Positions 39,790-50,101 of a stretch of DNA of 64,000 bases are shown piece after piece. How positions within the stretch are numbered: the stretch's first letter is position 1; every line of letters begins with the position of its first letter. The notes below the pieces were generated by a model. That model saw only the letters and a program-made list of their open reading frames with translations, did not search any database and was not told the origin of the DNA. The stretch is from NCBI RefSeq assembly GCF_009208565.1, contig NZ_WFLK01000005.1, positions 1-64,000 of the forward strand, read 5' to 3'. A program made the position numbers and the translations under genes. Origin of the DNA: Janthinobacterium aquaticum. Lineage in GTDB: Bacteria > Pseudomonadota > Gammaproteobacteria > Burkholderiales > Burkholderiaceae_D.

Positions 39790-41345
39790 CAGATATCCTG
39801 TCCGTTATCGAGCGCGATTTCACGCACGGCGTCGACAAACACCTGCGCGCGGTGCGCGTAATTCCTGAACATGTCCAGGCTGGCGCAGGCCGGCGACAGC
39901 AGCACCGCGTCGTTGGCCTGCGCCAGTGTGCTGGCGCGCTTGACGGCGTCCTGCAGCGTAGCGCAGTCGATCAGTTCGACGCCCGACGGCTCGAGCGCTT
40001 CGCGCAGCGCCGGTGCATCGCGACCGATCAGTAGCACCGCACGCACGTAGCGCGATACCGGTTCGGCCAGTGGCGAAAAATCCTGGCCCTTGCCGTCACC
40101 ACCGGCAATCAAGACCAGCCGCTGGTCCTGGCCGCCAAAAGCCTTGCCCAGGCCGCACAATGCCGCCACCGTGGCGCCCACATTGGTGCCCTTGCTGTCG
40201 TCGTAGTATTCGACGCCGTTGACCGCCGTGACCAGTTCGACCCGGTGCGGCTGGCCCTGGTATTCGCGCAGGCCATGCAACAGCGGCGCAAACGGCAGGC
40301 CGATGGCGCGGCACAGCGCCAGCGCTGCCAGTGCGTTCGAGGCATTGTGCTGGCCGCGGATTTTCAGCGCATCGGCCGGCATCAGTTTTTTCGCCATGGT
40401 CGGCACCGGCTCGGGCGCCGGGTCGTTTTTGCGGCGTTTTTTCTCGATCACTTCTTCGCTGGCCACCGCCTGCGCCAGCCAGAATACGCCGCGCTCGTTG
40501 ACCAGGCCGAAGCTGTCGAGCTCCGCCGGCTCGCTGGTGCCAAAGGTCACCGTGTCAACCAGCGCGTCGCGCATCTGCATCACGGCCGCATCGTCGCGAT
40601 TAAGCACGCGCACCGTCTGCGCGCCAAAGATGCGCGCCTTGTCCGCCGCGTAGGCGGCCATGTCGCCATGCCAGTCCAGATGGTCCTGCGACAGATTCAG
40701 CACCGTGGCCGCATCGGCCTGCAGGCTGAAGGTGGTATGGAGCTGAAAGCTCGACAGCTCGAGGATCCATGCCTGCGGCAGCGTACTGGCTACGATGGCG
40801 GGCGCCTCGCCCTCGGCAGGCGTTTCGGCCGGCGGCGGCTCGTTATCGAGCACCTCGCGCAGCACGTCGAGCGCGGCCGGGCTGATATTGCCGGCCACGC
40901 GCGTGGACAGGCCGGCGCGCTCGCACAGCAGACCGACCAGGCTGGTGACGGTGGTCTTGCCGTTGGTACCGGTAATGGCGATCACCTTCGGTGCATAGCC
41001 GCGGATTTCCTTCAATACCGCCAGCGCCTGGGCAAACAGTTCGATCTCGCCCCAGACGGGGATGCCTTTTTCTGCGGCGGCCGGCGCAATCTGCGCCAGC
41101 TCGCGCTGCGGCGCCAGGCCGGGGCTGGTTGCAACAAAGTCGACGCCATCGAGCAGGCTGGAGTCAAACGGACCGGCAATAAACTGTGCATCAGGCACGG
41201 CGGCGCGCAAGGCGGCCAGGCGTTCGGGCGCTTCACGCGTGTCGGCCACGCGCACACAGGCGCCGCTGCGGGCCAGCCACAGCGCCATCGCCAGCCCCGA
41301 TTCGCCGAGGCCCAGCACCAGTGCGGTTTTTGCGTCGTACATCAT
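39789..41345 (-). CDS. murD: UDP-N-acetylmuramoylalanine--D-glutamate ligase
   Basis: MurD adds D-Glu to the stem peptide. ATP motif [10 protein letters not shown] is present, as is [13 protein letters not shown] near the middle. At 518 aa it is clearly longer than E. coli MurD (438). Two extra segments are visible: an Ala/Pro/Glu-rich loop after [19 protein letters not shown] (about 160-175), and a charged loop [19 protein letters not shown] (about 310). Both look like surface insertions. It overlaps ftsW and mraY by single bases. Confidence 0.95.
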   Translation of the reverse strand: MMYDAKTALVLGLGESGLAMALWLARSGACVRVADTREAPERLAALRAAVPDAQFIAGPFDSSLLDGVDFVATSPGLAPQRELAQIAPAAAEKGIPVWGEIELFAQALAVLKEIRGYAPKVIAITGTNGKTTVTSLVGLLCERAGLSTRVAGNISPAALDVLREVLDNEPPPAETPAEGEAPAIVASTLPQAWILELSSFQLHTTFSLQADAATVLNLSQDHLDWHGDMAAYAADKARIFGAQTVRVLNRDDAAVMQMRDALVDTVTFGTSEPAELDSFGLVNERGVFWLAQAVASEEVIEKKRRKNDPAPEPVPTMAKKLMPADALKIRGQHNASNALAALALCRAIGLPFAPLLHGLREYQGQPHRVELVTAVNGVEYYDDSKGTNVGATVAALCGLGKAFGGQDQRLVLIAGGDGKGQDFSPLAEPVSRYVRAVLLIGRDAPALREALEPSGVELIDCATLQDAVKRASTLAQANDAVLLSPACASLDMFRNYAHRAQVFVDAVREIALDNGQDI

Positions 41346-42520
41346 CAGCGCAGCTTCAAGGTTGTCAGGCCGAGCAGCACCAGCATCATGGTGATGATCC
41401 AGAAACGCACCACCACTTGCGTCTCCTTCCAGCCTTTTTGTTCAAAATGGTGATGCAATGGCGCCATCAGGAAAACGCGGCGACCGGTGCCGTAGCGCTT
41501 CTTGGTGTACTTGAACCAGCCGACCTGGATAATCACCGACAGCGTCTCGACCACGAAGATGCCGCCCATAATGAACAGCACGATTTCCTGGCGTACGATC
41601 ACGGCAATGGTGCCCAGCGCGCCGCCCAGCGCCAGTGCGCCGACGTCGCCCATGAACACTTTGGCAGGGTGCGTGTTATACCAGAGGAAGGCGAGACCGG
41701 AACCAGCCAGCGCGCCGCAGAAAATCACCAGTTCGCCGGCGCCCGGAATATGCGGGATAAACAGGTAGCGCGCATAGGTGACGTTGCCGGTCAGGTAGGC
41801 AAACAGACCCAGTGCGGTGCCGACCATCACGGTTGGCATAATGGCCAGGCCATCGAGGCCGTCGGTAAAGTTGACGGCGTTGCTGCTGCCGACGATCACG
41901 CAATAGGTCAGCGCGATAAAGCCCCACACGCCCAGCGGATAGCTGACGGTCTTGAAGAACGGCACGATCAGGTCGGCCTTGGGCGGCAGGTCCATCGAGA
42001 AGCCCGACTGCACCCAGTCGTAGATCAGCTTCCACACCTGGCCGGCATTCGGTTCGGAGATCGACACCGAGAACGCCAGATAGAACGCGGCGGCCAGGCC
42101 GATCAGCGACTGCCAGAAATATTTTTCACGCGAGCGCATGCCTTCCGGGTCCTGGTACACCACCTTGCGGTAGTCGTCGGCCCAGCCGATGGCGCCAAAG
42201 CCGAGCGTGACAATCAGCACCGGCCAGATAAAACGGTTCGACAGGTCGGCCCACAGCAGCGTGGAAATGCCGATGGCCAGCAAAATCAATACGCCGCCCA
42301 TGGTTGGCGTGCCGTGTTTTTTCAGATGCGTTTGCGGACCGTCGGTGCGCACGGCCTGGCCCACTTTCAGGCGGGTCAGCATGCGGATCACGGCCGGACC
42401 GGCGCACAGGCCGATCAGGATCGCCGTCAGCGTGGCAAACACCGCGCGGAAGGTAATGAAGTTAAAGACCCGCAATGGGCCCAGGTCGTCCTGGAAATAA
42501 TGAGCGAGCCAGAGCAGCAT
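41345..42520 (-). CDS. mraY: phospho-N-acetylmuramoyl-pentapeptide transferase
   Basis: MraY makes lipid I from UDP-MurNAc-pentapeptide and undecaprenyl phosphate. The 391-aa protein has about ten membrane segments and the conserved [22 protein letters not shown] and [12 protein letters not shown] motifs. It starts 2 bases after the murF stop. It is slightly longer than E. coli MraY (360), the extra residues lying in a periplasmic loop near [12 protein letters not shown]. Confidence 0.97.
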   Translation of the reverse strand: MLLWLAHYFQDDLGPLRVFNFITFRAVFATLTAILIGLCAGPAVIRMLTRLKVGQAVRTDGPQTHLKKHGTPTMGGVLILLAIGISTLLWADLSNRFIWPVLIVTLGFGAIGWADDYRKVVYQDPEGMRSREKYFWQSLIGLAAAFYLAFSVSISEPNAGQVWKLIYDWVQSGFSMDLPPKADLIVPFFKTVSYPLGVWGFIALTYCVIVGSSNAVNFTDGLDGLAIMPTVMVGTALGLFAYLTGNVTYARYLFIPHIPGAGELVIFCGALAGSGLAFLWYNTHPAKVFMGDVGALALGGALGTIAVIVRQEIVLFIMGGIFVVETLSVIIQVGWFKYTKKRYGTGRRVFLMAPLHHHFEQKGWKETQVVVRFWIITMMLVLLGLTTLKLR

Positions 42521-42522
42521 GA

Positions 42523-43968
42523 TTAGTGAGCTTCCTTGTTGTTATTGTTTGAACCAATCAAATGCTGCACGGCCCGTTCCATCTTCATGAAGCGGGAGCC
42601 CTTGATCAATACTGTTGCATCCGATTGGGCCGCCAGGTGCGCATCGAGCGCCGCCAGCAAACCGTCGAACTGTTCGAAATATTCCACCACCGTGCCCGTA
42701 CCGCCGGCTGCCTGTGGGGTTGCCATATGGCGCGTCAGTTCGCCCGTCGCCAGCACCCGTTCGATGCCTTTGGCGGCCGCATACGCGCCGATCTCTTCGT
42801 GGAACTGCTGCCCTTGCACGCCCACTTCACCCATCTCGCCCAGCACCAGGATGCGCGGCGCGCCAGCCTGCGCCAGCACATCGATGGCGGCGCGCGCCGA
42901 ATCGGGGTTGGCGTTGTAGGTGTCGTCGATCACGGTGGCGCCATTCAAGGCGCGTTTTTTCTGCAGGCGGCCAGCCACCGGTGCGAACGCTTCCAGGCCG
43001 CGTTTGATGGCGTCGAGCGTCACGCCGGCTGCCCAGGCGCAGGCCACTGCCGCCAGCGCATTTTTCACATTGTGTTCGCCGGCCGCCTGCAGGCCGACAA
43101 AAAACTGCTGCACTGCGCCCTGCGCGTCGCGCACGGTAATGAACAGGTCGCTGCCAAAATCCTCGGCGGCGCGATGGGTGCAGCTCACTTCGGCCTCTTT
43201 CGACAGGCCGAAACGGATCGCGCGTCGGCTGCCGGCCAGCGCCTGCCATACTGGCGTGAATTGCTCGCCATGCGGGAACACGGCCACGCCGTCTGGCGGC
43301 AAGGCGGCCAGCACGGCGCCGTTTTCGCGCGCCACAGCCTCGACGGTGTGCATGAATTCCTGGTGCTCACGCTGGGCGTTATTGACCATCGCCACGGTTG
43401 GCTCGGCAATGGCGGCCAGGCGCGCGATCTCGCCCGGATGGTTCATGCCCATCTCGATCACGGCTGCGCCATGGCGTGCGCCCAAGCGAAACAGCGTCAG
43501 CGGCACGCCGATTTCATTATTGAGGTTGCCGCGTGTGGCCAGCCGATCCTCCTCGCCGTAAGCGGCGGCCAGAATGGCGGCCAGCATTTCCTTGACCGTG
43601 GTCTTGCCATTGCTGCCGGTCACGCCGATCACCGGCAAGTCAAACTGGCGACGCCAGAAGTTGGCGATGCGGCCCAGCGCAACGAGGCTGTCGTCAACCA
43701 CGATGGCCGGCACCGCTGCGCTGTCCCAGCCTTCGGGCAGCGTTCCCACCACCACCGCGGCCACGCCCTGGCGCGCCACGTCGTGCAAAAAGTCATGCGC
43801 GTCAAAGCGTTCGCCACGCAGGGCCACGAACAGCGAGCCTGGCGCGGCCTGGCGGCTGTCGGTCGAGACGCCGGCAAATGGCGTGGCGATGGCGCCTTCG
43901 AGGCGTGCACCGAGCGCTGCCAGACCTGGCAGCACTTGTGCGAGCGTCGCGTGCACGGTCTGCTCCAT
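42523..43968 (-). CDS. murF: UDP-MurNAc-tripeptide--D-alanyl-D-alanine ligase
   Basis: MurF adds the D-Ala-D-Ala dipeptide made by DdlB. The 481-aa protein has the ATP motif [13 protein letters not shown] (about 110), [14 protein letters not shown] and [12 protein letters not shown] signatures. It overlaps murE by one base (TGATG). Confidence 0.96.
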   Translation of the reverse strand: MEQTVHATLAQVLPGLAALGARLEGAIATPFAGVSTDSRQAAPGSLFVALRGERFDAHDFLHDVARQGVAAVVVGTLPEGWDSAAVPAIVVDDSLVALGRIANFWRRQFDLPVIGVTGSNGKTTVKEMLAAILAAAYGEEDRLATRGNLNNEIGVPLTLFRLGARHGAAVIEMGMNHPGEIARLAAIAEPTVAMVNNAQREHQEFMHTVEAVARENGAVLAALPPDGVAVFPHGEQFTPVWQALAGSRRAIRFGLSKEAEVSCTHRAAEDFGSDLFITVRDAQGAVQQFFVGLQAAGEHNVKNALAAVACAWAAGVTLDAIKRGLEAFAPVAGRLQKKRALNGATVIDDTYNANPDSARAAIDVLAQAGAPRILVLGEMGEVGVQGQQFHEEIGAYAAAKGIERVLATGELTRHMATPQAAGGTGTVVEYFEQFDGLLAALDAHLAAQSDATVLIKGSRFMKMERAVQHLIGSNNNNKEAH

Positions 43969-45500
43969 CAGTTGGTCCTCATCATGGTCAGGCGCGCCGA
44001 CAGCGCCAGCTGCGCATGTTCGGCGTCGGAAAACGGCAGCTTCTTGCCCTTGATTTCCTGGTACGGCTCATGTCCCTTGCCCGCCAGCAGAATCACATCG
44101 GGCTTGGCGGCATGCTTGATGGCCGACAGGATGGCGGCGGCGCGGTTTTCAATCGCCTGCGCCTGCGGGCCGTCAGCACGCATGCCGGCCATGATCTGTT
44201 CGATAATCGCGTGCGGCTCTTCGCTGCGTGGATTGTCGCTGGTGACCACCACATGGTCGGCCAGTTGTGCAATGGCGCCCATCTGTGGGCGCTTGCCCGG
44301 ATCGCGGTCGCCGCCGCAGCCGAACACGCACCACAGCTGGCCATGGCGTTCCTGCGCCACCTGGCGCAAGGCAGACAGGGTTTTTTCCAGTGCGTCGGGT
44401 GTATGGGCGTAATCGATCACCACCATCGGCGCTTCCTGGCCGCCCAGCTGCTGCATGCGTCCCGGCGCCGGTGCCAGCGACTCGATGGCGTCGATGGCCG
44501 CGCGCAGGCCGGTGCCATGGGCCAGCAAGGCGCCCAGCACCGCCAGCGCATTGCTGATATTGAAGTGGCCCACCAGTTGCGTCCTGATCAGCGCCATGCC
44601 CAGCGGGCAATCGAGATGGAAATCGGTGCCGGCGTGGCGGCTGCGGAACTGGCTGGCACGCAGCATCAGCACGCCCGGCAGGTCCGGCTGGCTGGCGGCA
44701 TCCTTGAGCGTGTAGCCGATCACCGGGTATTGACCGGTGAGGCCCTCCGGCCTGGCCAGCACATGCTGCACCAGGCGCAGGCCCATCGCGTCATCCAGGT
44801 TGATCACGGCCGTTTTCAGGCCCGGCCAGTCGAACAGGCGGGTCTTGGCGGCCTCGTAGGCTGCCATGGTGCCGTGGTAGTCGAGATGGTCGCGCGTCAG
44901 GTTGGTCAGCATCGCCACATCGAAATGCATGCCGGCCACGCGCTGCTCTTCCAGGCCGATCGACGATACTTCGATGGCGACAGCCTGGGCGCCAGCTTCG
45001 CGCATGGCAGCCAGCTTGCGCGCCAGCAGCACCGCGTCCGGCGTGGTGTAGCCGGTCACATCAAATTCGATCTCGCTGCGCGGCTTGCACAGGCCCACGC
45101 CCAGGGTGCCGATCACCGACGAGACCTGACCCAGATGGGCCAGCGCCTGCGCCAGCCACAGCGCGCACGAGGTCTTGCCATTGGTGCCGGTCACGCCGGC
45201 GCTGAACATGGCAGCGTCGGGCATATCATAAAACGCATGGGCAATCGGGCCGGCCTGGCGTTTCAGTTCGGCCAGCGCCAGGTGCGGCACGGCGCCGGCG
45301 GCGTTCCACTCATCACCGGCATCGTGCAGTACCGCTGCTGCGCCCTGGGCGATGGCGGCGTCGACAAAACGGGCGGCTCCTGCATAGGCAAAAAATACGT
45401 CGCCCTGCTGCACGCGACGCGAATCGGCGGTCAGCTGCCCGTTCGGCGCAGCTGCCTTGATCCACAAACTGATCTCTTGTATGTTCATGAGTGACTTCAC
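43968..45500 (-). CDS. murE: UDP-MurNAc-L-Ala-D-Glu--meso-diaminopimelate ligase
   Basis: MurE adds the third stem residue. The motif SDNPRSEEP near residue 410 contains DNPR, the marker of meso-diaminopimelate specificity. ATP motif GVTGTNGKTSCA lies at about 110. The E. coli VSSHGL segment reads VSSIGL here. GTG 45500 overlaps the ftsI stop (GTGA) with GGAGG four bases upstream; ATG 45488 (506 aa) is the alternative. Length is 510 aa. Confidence 0.95.
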   Translation of the reverse strand: MKSLMNIQEISLWIKAAAPNGQLTADSRRVQQGDVFFAYAGAARFVDAAIAQGAAAVLHDAGDEWNAAGAVPHLALAELKRQAGPIAHAFYDMPDAAMFSAGVTGTNGKTSCALWLAQALAHLGQVSSVIGTLGVGLCKPRSEIEFDVTGYTTPDAVLLARKLAAMREAGAQAVAIEVSSIGLEEQRVAGMHFDVAMLTNLTRDHLDYHGTMAAYEAAKTRLFDWPGLKTAVINLDDAMGLRLVQHVLARPEGLTGQYPVIGYTLKDAASQPDLPGVLMLRASQFRSRHAGTDFHLDCPLGMALIRTQLVGHFNISNALAVLGALLAHGTGLRAAIDAIESLAPAPGRMQQLGGQEAPMVVIDYAHTPDALEKTLSALRQVAQERHGQLWCVFGCGGDRDPGKRPQMGAIAQLADHVVVTSDNPRSEEPHAIIEQIMAGMRADGPQAQAIENRAAAILSAIKHAAKPDVILLAGKGHEPYQEIKGKKLPFSDAEHAQLALSARLTMMRTN

Positions 45501-47275
45501 ATGGCCTCCGGGCCGGCATTGGCCGGGACCACGATTTCGGTAACGGAGGAATCGGGCGGTACGTTCATCGCGCGCAGCGCGTTGGTGGCGATCGCCGCGA
45601 AAGCGGGGGCGGCCACCTGGCCGCCATAGTGGTACAGGCCGGTCGGTTCATCGATCATCACGGCGATAATGAAGCGCGGCGCCGACATCGGCACCATGCC
45701 GACGAACGAGCCGATATATTTGCGCGGCATCGCATAGCGGCCGTTTTCCACCTTGTAGGCGGTACCCGTCTTGCCGCCGACGCGGTAGCCGGCAACCTGC
45801 GCGCGCTTGGCCGAGCCGTGTGCGCCGGACACTACCAGTTCCAGCATGGCGCGCATGTCGGCAGCGGTCTTGGGCTTGATGATCTGCTGGCCGACCGGCA
45901 GCTCCTTGACCTTCTGGAACGACAGCGGAATGGTGTCGCCATCGCGCGCAAACATCATGTAGGAGCGCGCCAGCTGGATCAGCGAAACGGAAATGCCGTT
46001 GCCATAGCTCATGGTGGCCTGTTCGACCGGACGCCACGACTTGTACGGACGCACGCGGCCGGCCACGGCGCCGGGGAAACCCCATTTCGGCTGCTGGCCG
46101 AAGCCCACCTTGGTAAACATCTCCCACATTTCCTGGGCCGGCATGCCGAGCGCGATTTTCGAGGAACCGATATTGGACGACATCTCGATCACCTCGGCCA
46201 CGCTGATCACGCCATGCGCGCTGGTGTCGGTAATGGTGCGATCGGCAATCGTGTAGCGGCCGGCGCCGGTGTCGATCATGGTATTGGGCTTGACGCGGCC
46301 GGTGTCAAGCGCCAGCGACACGGTAATCGGCTTGAGGGTCGAGCCGGGCTCGAAGGTATCGGTCATGACGCGGTTGCGCAGCTGCTGGCCGGTCAGTTTC
46401 CTGCGGTCGTTCGGGTCGTAGCTCGGGTAGTTGGCCAGCGCCAGCACTTCGCCCGTATGCACGTCGAGCACCACGGCGCCGCCGGCCTTGGCGTTGAATT
46501 TTTCCACCGCTTCCTTCAGCTGCGTAAAAGCGATGTACTGGATCTTGCTGTCGACCGACAACGTCAGGTCCTTGCCGTCGTGCGGTTCATGGATAAAACC
46601 GATGTCCTCGACGATATGGCCGAGGCGATCCTTGATCACGCGCCGGCTGCCGGTGGTGCCGACCAGGGTTTTCTGCTGCGCCAGCTCCATGCTTTCCTGG
46701 CCCACGTCTTCCACATTGGTAAAACCCACCACGTGGGTCATCACTTCGCCCTGCGGATAGAAGCGCTTGTATTCCTTGCGCTCGTCGATGCCGTCGATAC
46801 CGAGCTTGTTGATCTTGTCGGCCACATCCATCTCGACCTGGCGTTTCAGGTAAACAAAGCTGCGGTCCGAATCGAGCTTTTTGCGCAAATCGTTGACGTT
46901 CATGTCGAGCAAGGCGGCCAGCGCGTTGATTTTTTCCGGCGGCGCCTGCAGCACATCGTCGGGTATCGCCCAGATGGCCTTGACCGGTACCGACGAGGCC
47001 AGCACCTGGCCATTGCGGTCGGTGATCTTGCCGCGCGTGGCCGGCAGCTCGAGCGTGCGCTCGTAGCGCGCCGCGCCCTGCTTTTGCAGGAACTGGGTCG
47101 AGACGCCCTGCAGCCACATGGCGCGCGCGCCCAGGCCGGCAAAGGCAAAGAACAGCAGGAACAGCACCACGCGCGAGCGCCATACCGGCAGGCGCACCGC
47201 CAGCACAGGGTTCTTGGAAAATGGCACGCCCTTGGACGCCGCCACCCGGCCGTTGCTGTTACTGCCCAGCTTCAT
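45497..47275 (-). CDS. ftsI: peptidoglycan D,D-transpeptidase FtsI (PBP3)
   Basis: FtsI is the septal class B penicillin-binding protein, partner of FtsW. The 592-aa protein has one N-terminal membrane segment (about 35-50), a pedestal domain, and the transpeptidase motifs STLK (312-315, catalytic S312), SSN (366-368) and KTG (502-504). It overlaps ftsL by one base and murE by four. Confidence 0.97.
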   Translation of the reverse strand: MKLGSNSNGRVAASKGVPFSKNPVLAVRLPVWRSRVVLFLLFFAFAGLGARAMWLQGVSTQFLQKQGAARYERTLELPATRGKITDRNGQVLASSVPVKAIWAIPDDVLQAPPEKINALAALLDMNVNDLRKKLDSDRSFVYLKRQVEMDVADKINKLGIDGIDERKEYKRFYPQGEVMTHVVGFTNVEDVGQESMELAQQKTLVGTTGSRRVIKDRLGHIVEDIGFIHEPHDGKDLTLSVDSKIQYIAFTQLKEAVEKFNAKAGGAVVLDVHTGEVLALANYPSYDPNDRRKLTGQQLRNRVMTDTFEPGSTLKPITVSLALDTGRVKPNTMIDTGAGRYTIADRTITDTSAHGVISVAEVIEMSSNIGSSKIALGMPAQEMWEMFTKVGFGQQPKWGFPGAVAGRVRPYKSWRPVEQATMSYGNGISVSLIQLARSYMMFARDGDTIPLSFQKVKELPVGQQIIKPKTAADMRAMLELVVSGAHGSAKRAQVAGYRVGGKTGTAYKVENGRYAMPRKYIGSFVGMVPMSAPRFIIAVMIDEPTGLYHYGGQVAAPAFAAIATNALRAMNVPPDSSVTEIVVPANAGPEAM

Positions 47276-47544
47276 TACTCGCCCTCCGTCAGGTATTGGG
47301 TACGCGCCGCCGTCAGCGGCGTCATGCTCAGGTCGCGCCGCGCAATCGATTCGATGCGCTCATGCTTGCCCAGCGTGGACTGGTCCAGCTGCAGCTGCGC
47401 CCAGTCGATATCGAGCTGGCGCGACAAGGCCTGCGCCCGCTCCAGGTCGATCAGCAGGTGGCGCGCCTGGTACTGGGCGTTGACCAGCGACAGGCCGCAG
47501 CCAACCAGCAGCGCCGACAGCACGATGCACAGCTTGCCAGTCAT
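47275..47544 (-). CDS. ftsL: cell division protein FtsL
   Basis: This is a small bitopic divisome protein forming a coiled coil with FtsB. The 89-aa protein has one membrane segment (about 3-22) followed by a heptad-like region ([20 protein letters not shown]) and the C-terminal [10 protein letters not shown] motif. Identification relies strongly on its place between rsmH and ftsI, since FtsL sequences diverge. Confidence 0.92.
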   Translation of the reverse strand: MTGKLCIVLSALLVGCGLSLVNAQYQARHLLIDLERAQALSRQLDIDWAQLQLDQSTLGKHERIESIARRDLSMTPLTAARTQYLTEGE

Positions 47545-48518
47545 CGCGCGCCGCCATCGGCATGGCCGGCCAGCGGCAGGCGCTGCGCCACGCGCATCAC
47601 GGCCGAACGGGCACGCGGATTGGCCTCGATCTCGGCGTCGGACGGCTTCATCTTGGCGATCAGCTTCATCTCGGGCTGCGGCAGGTCGACCGCGCGGATA
47701 GGCAGGCGGCGGTCAGGCTGTTCCACATTGGCCTTGGACGCAAAGAAGCGTTTGACCATGCGGTCTTCCAGCGAATGAAAGCTGATCACCGCCATGCGCG
47801 CACCGGGCGCCAGGCAGGCGTACGCCTGATTCAACCCGGTCTCGAGATCCTCGAGTTCCTTGTTAATGAAAATGCGTATGGCCTGAAAGGTGCGGGTAGC
47901 GGGGTCCTTGCCCTTCTCGCGGGTTTTGACGGCGCCTGCCACGATGCCGGCAAGCTGTCGTGTGCTTGAAATTGGCTGCACTGCCCGGCCAGCAACAATC
48001 GCCTTTGCAATCTGAAAAGCAAACCGTTCTTCCCCATAATCGCGTATCACCTTTTCCAAATTTTGCACGGTTTCCACCGCCAGCCATTCGGCGGCGGACT
48101 GGCCGCGCGTAGTATCCATGCGCATGTCCAGCGGTCCGTCGTTACGGAAGCTGAAACCGCGCGCCGCGTCGTCCACTTGTGGCGACGAGATGCCCAGGTC
48201 AAGCAGGATGCCGTCCACCTGCTGCACGCCGCGCGCAGCCAGGCTGTCGGTCATGGTGGCAAAGCTGTCGTGCACGATGGCAAAGCGCTGATCATCGATC
48301 TGCCCTGCCGTGGCAATCGCCTGCAAGTCCTTGTCAAAGCTGATCAGGCGCGCGTCCTGGGCCAGGCGCGACAGGATCAGGCGGCTATGGCCGCCACGGC
48401 CAAACGTGCCGTCGACATAGATGCCATGCGCGCGCGCGCCCGTCAGGTCGAGTGCGTCGACCGCTTCATCAAGCAGCACCGTGCGATGCTGAAATTCCGG
48501 CACCGTGAGTAGTGTCAT
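47541..48518 (-). CDS. rsmH: 16S rRNA m4C1402 methyltransferase
   Basis: RsmH (MraW) N4-methylates C1402 of 16S rRNA. The 325-aa protein has the SAM motif [13 protein letters not shown] (about 33-45), then [18 protein letters not shown] and the C-terminal [15 protein letters not shown]. The N-terminal [13 protein letters not shown] is typical. It lies 9 bases after mraZ. Confidence 0.97.
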   Translation of the reverse strand: MTLLTVPEFQHRTVLLDEAVDALDLTGARAHGIYVDGTFGRGGHSRLILSRLAQDARLISFDKDLQAIATAGQIDDQRFAIVHDSFATMTDSLAARGVQQVDGILLDLGISSPQVDDAARGFSFRNDGPLDMRMDTTRGQSAAEWLAVETVQNLEKVIRDYGEERFAFQIAKAIVAGRAVQPISSTRQLAGIVAGAVKTREKGKDPATRTFQAIRIFINKELEDLETGLNQAYACLAPGARMAVISFHSLEDRMVKRFFASKANVEQPDRRLPIRAVDLPQPEMKLIAKMKPSDAEIEANPRARSAVMRVAQRLPLAGHADGGAR

Positions 48519-48527
48519 TACGGAGCC

Positions 48528-48956
48528 TTAAAAAGAAAAATTGGAGAGTACATCGGGGGTGCCGGCATCGATTGCCTGCTGTTCTTTTTCAGCCAGTCGG
48601 GCGGCGTCCCAGATTTCAAAATGACTGCCCATGCCCAGCATCATCACCTCACGCGACAGGCCGGCTGCATTGCGCAGCTCCGGTGCGATCAGCACGCGCC
48701 CTGCCGAGTCGAGTTCGACATCGACGGCGCTGCCCAGGAAGATGCGCTGCCAGGCGCGCGCCGACATTGGCCAGCTGGCGATTTGCTGTCGGTGGCTTTC
48801 CCACACGGAACGGGGGAAAAACAGCAGGCAGCCATCGGGATGGCGGGTCAGAGTCAAGCGACCTTCGCATTGTATGGCCAGCGCGTCACGGTGCTTGGCA
48901 GGGATAGACATCCTGCCTTTGGCATCGAGACTGATAGCGGACGCGCCTTGAAACAC
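48528..48956 (-). CDS. mraZ: transcriptional regulator MraZ
   Basis: MraZ binds tandem boxes ahead of the dcw operon and represses it. The 142-aa protein has two SpoVT/AbrB-like repeats, each with a DxxxR motif: DAKGRMSIP (about 11-19) and [13 protein letters not shown] (about 85-97). It is the first gene of the cluster; the operator and promoter lie 65-125 bases upstream. Confidence 0.96.
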   Translation of the reverse strand: MFQGASAISLDAKGRMSIPAKHRDALAIQCEGRLTLTRHPDGCLLFFPRSVWESHRQQIASWPMSARAWQRIFLGSAVDVELDSAGRVLIAPELRNAAGLSREVMMLGMGSHFEIWDAARLAEKEQQAIDAGTPDVLSNFSF

Positions 48957-49017
48957 GAAAGACCTTTTTTAGAGCTTGGGTTGCGACGCTTTTGCGTCAC
49001 GCTGGATGGGGAAAATC

Positions 49018-49053
49018 TCCCACAAAAAAACACTTTTTCACACACTTGCCCAC
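49018..49053 (-). promoter_or_regulatory. MraZ operator: four boxes at 10-bp spacing
   Basis: On the minus strand the units GTGGGCAAGT, GTGTGAAAAA, GTGTTTTTTT and GTGGGAGATT follow one another at exactly 10-bp spacing (plus-strand CAC at 49051, 49041, 49031 and 49021). MraZ is known to bind arrays of about three or four TGGGN boxes separated by 5 bases. The outer two match GTGGG; the inner two are degenerate. The array begins at the -10 and covers the predicted transcription start. Confidence 0.75.
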
Positions 49054-49080
49054 TTTAGAGGATGGAAAGAGGGTGGTCAA
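49052..49080 (-). promoter_or_regulatory. dcw operon promoter (PmraZ)
   Basis: On the minus strand: -35 TTGACC (49080-49075), exact 17-base spacer, -10 TAAAGT (49057-49052). The start is expected near 49045, within the MraZ box array, about 90 bases before the mraZ ATG. Confidence 0.7.
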
Positions 49081-49518
49081 GCGGTTTCCGATTGGAAAAA
49101 TACGAATTTTAGTAATGAAATTAAGGACTTAGCGCATATCGTTGAAGGAGCCTCAAATTAAAAAATATCGATAAATTAGAGACTTATGAACGATAGTGAA
49201 TGTGCTACCTCATCTGCACCCATGTTTTTTGTTACCGTAAACATTCAAAATTACAAAATGGAAAAATTAAATTTTTTGCAGTTAGTTGATGTGGGACAAT
49301 AGTTTCGTTATGCAGCCATAACCTTGTCAGTTAGTAAAAATACCTTGTTTTAAAGTTAAACAAACCGACCCTGGCGGAGCAAGCCGCATATTTCGCGGCT
49401 GGCAAGCCATCAAGCATTTTTAATTTCCCAACAGGAACTATTAAAAAAAGAAGTCGCGAACCGAAAAATAGATCAATCTGTCTATACAACTTATTTGTTA
49501 AGAGTATGTTTTTGGAAA
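49081..49518. other. A+T-rich intergenic region between dcw promoter and rnpB terminator
   Basis: About 440 bases, far richer in A+T than the surrounding genes, with no convincing gene. The only frame of note (49331-49537, minus) starts inside the rnpB terminator hairpin and is rejected. A short inverted repeat, GCCGC-atatttc-GCGGC, lies near 49386-49402. The region may contain UP-element-like A/T tracts serving PmraZ. Confidence 0.6.
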
Positions 49519-49550
49519 CAAAAAAAGCCCCGATCACGGGGCTTTTTTGC
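49519..49550 (-). terminator. rnpB intrinsic terminator
   Basis: Hairpin GCCCCG-ATCA-CGGGGC flanked by an A tract on one side and a T tract on the other, so it can act in both directions. On the minus strand it follows the rnpB 3' end by about 40 bases. Confidence 0.88.
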
Positions 49551-49586
49551 TGCGTACCAGATTTGCGGGCACGCCAGAATTCAAGT

Positions 49587-49943
49587 GAAGCAGGCCGATA
49601 GGCCGGATTTTGTTACGGCGCCTTCCTTGCGGTCGGCGCTATGACAGTCATTCCTCTAGGCGCCGGATTACTCCGGCGCTCAAGCTTTCTACCCGCACGC
49701 TCCGCGAGCAACATCATCGCGTGCCTATTTGAAATTGCACCAGGTGGAGGTTACCGCGTTTCACCGTAACTTAATACGCTCGTCTCTGTGGCCCTGTTCC
49801 TCGCCTTATACCGTGCTGCCGTACAAGTACGCCAACCCGGATTTTCAGCGGACGGCCGTTAACCGTCACCCCGCTCTATGGAGTCCGGACCTTCCTCCCG
49901 CCAGTGCATTGCTGCACCGGCCAGCGACTGTCTGGCCTGCTTC
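49587..49943 (-). ncRNA. rnpB: RNase P RNA, bacterial type A
   Basis: This is the catalytic RNA that matures tRNA 5' ends. On the minus strand it shows GAAGCAGGCCAGACAGTCGC at the 5' end (P1/P2), the CR I segment GAGGAAGGTCCGGACTCC, the CR V-type ACAAAATCCGGCCTAT near the 3' end, and closing P1 GGCCTGCTTC complementary to the 5' end. Length is about 357 nt, as for type A molecules. The exact ends are estimated from the P1 helix. Confidence 0.95.
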
Positions 49944-49950
49944 ACCCGAC

Positions 49951-49956
49951 ATTGTA
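49951..49956 (-). promoter_or_regulatory. -10 element of rnpB
   Basis: TACAAT on the minus strand, 7-8 bases before the estimated 5' end of RNase P RNA. A TTGCCC lies 19 bases upstream as a possible but poorly spaced -35. Confidence 0.5.
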
Positions 49957-50101
49957 CCGCGCCGCAGCATCGATGGGGCAAAAAGCATGGCAGCTACCGG
50001 GCAATTGTGAAATTACGTGTCGCCATTTCAAAAGCCGGGCCAAATCGGCTCACATAGAATAAACAGCGCGCCTGCCTTCCCACACTTATAAAGAGCCAAC
50101 C

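Noticed and set aside
45491-47701. 736-codon plus-strand frame opposite ftsI, ftsL and rsmH
   Set aside because: It is a mirror of real minus-strand genes caused by high G+C codon bias; its composition (His, Arg, Gln, Ala-rich) is that of an antisense reading.
49018-49053. Regular 10-bp repeats as a CRISPR array or microsatellite
   Set aside because: Only GTG is kept per unit and the position just past a promoter ahead of mraZ fits MraZ boxes; no spacers or cas genes.
49331-49537. 68-codon minus-strand frame in the A+T-rich gap
   Set aside because: Its start lies within the rnpB terminator hairpin and there is no ribosome site.
49729-50010. 93-codon plus-strand frame
   Set aside because: It covers the RNase P RNA gene on the opposite strand.
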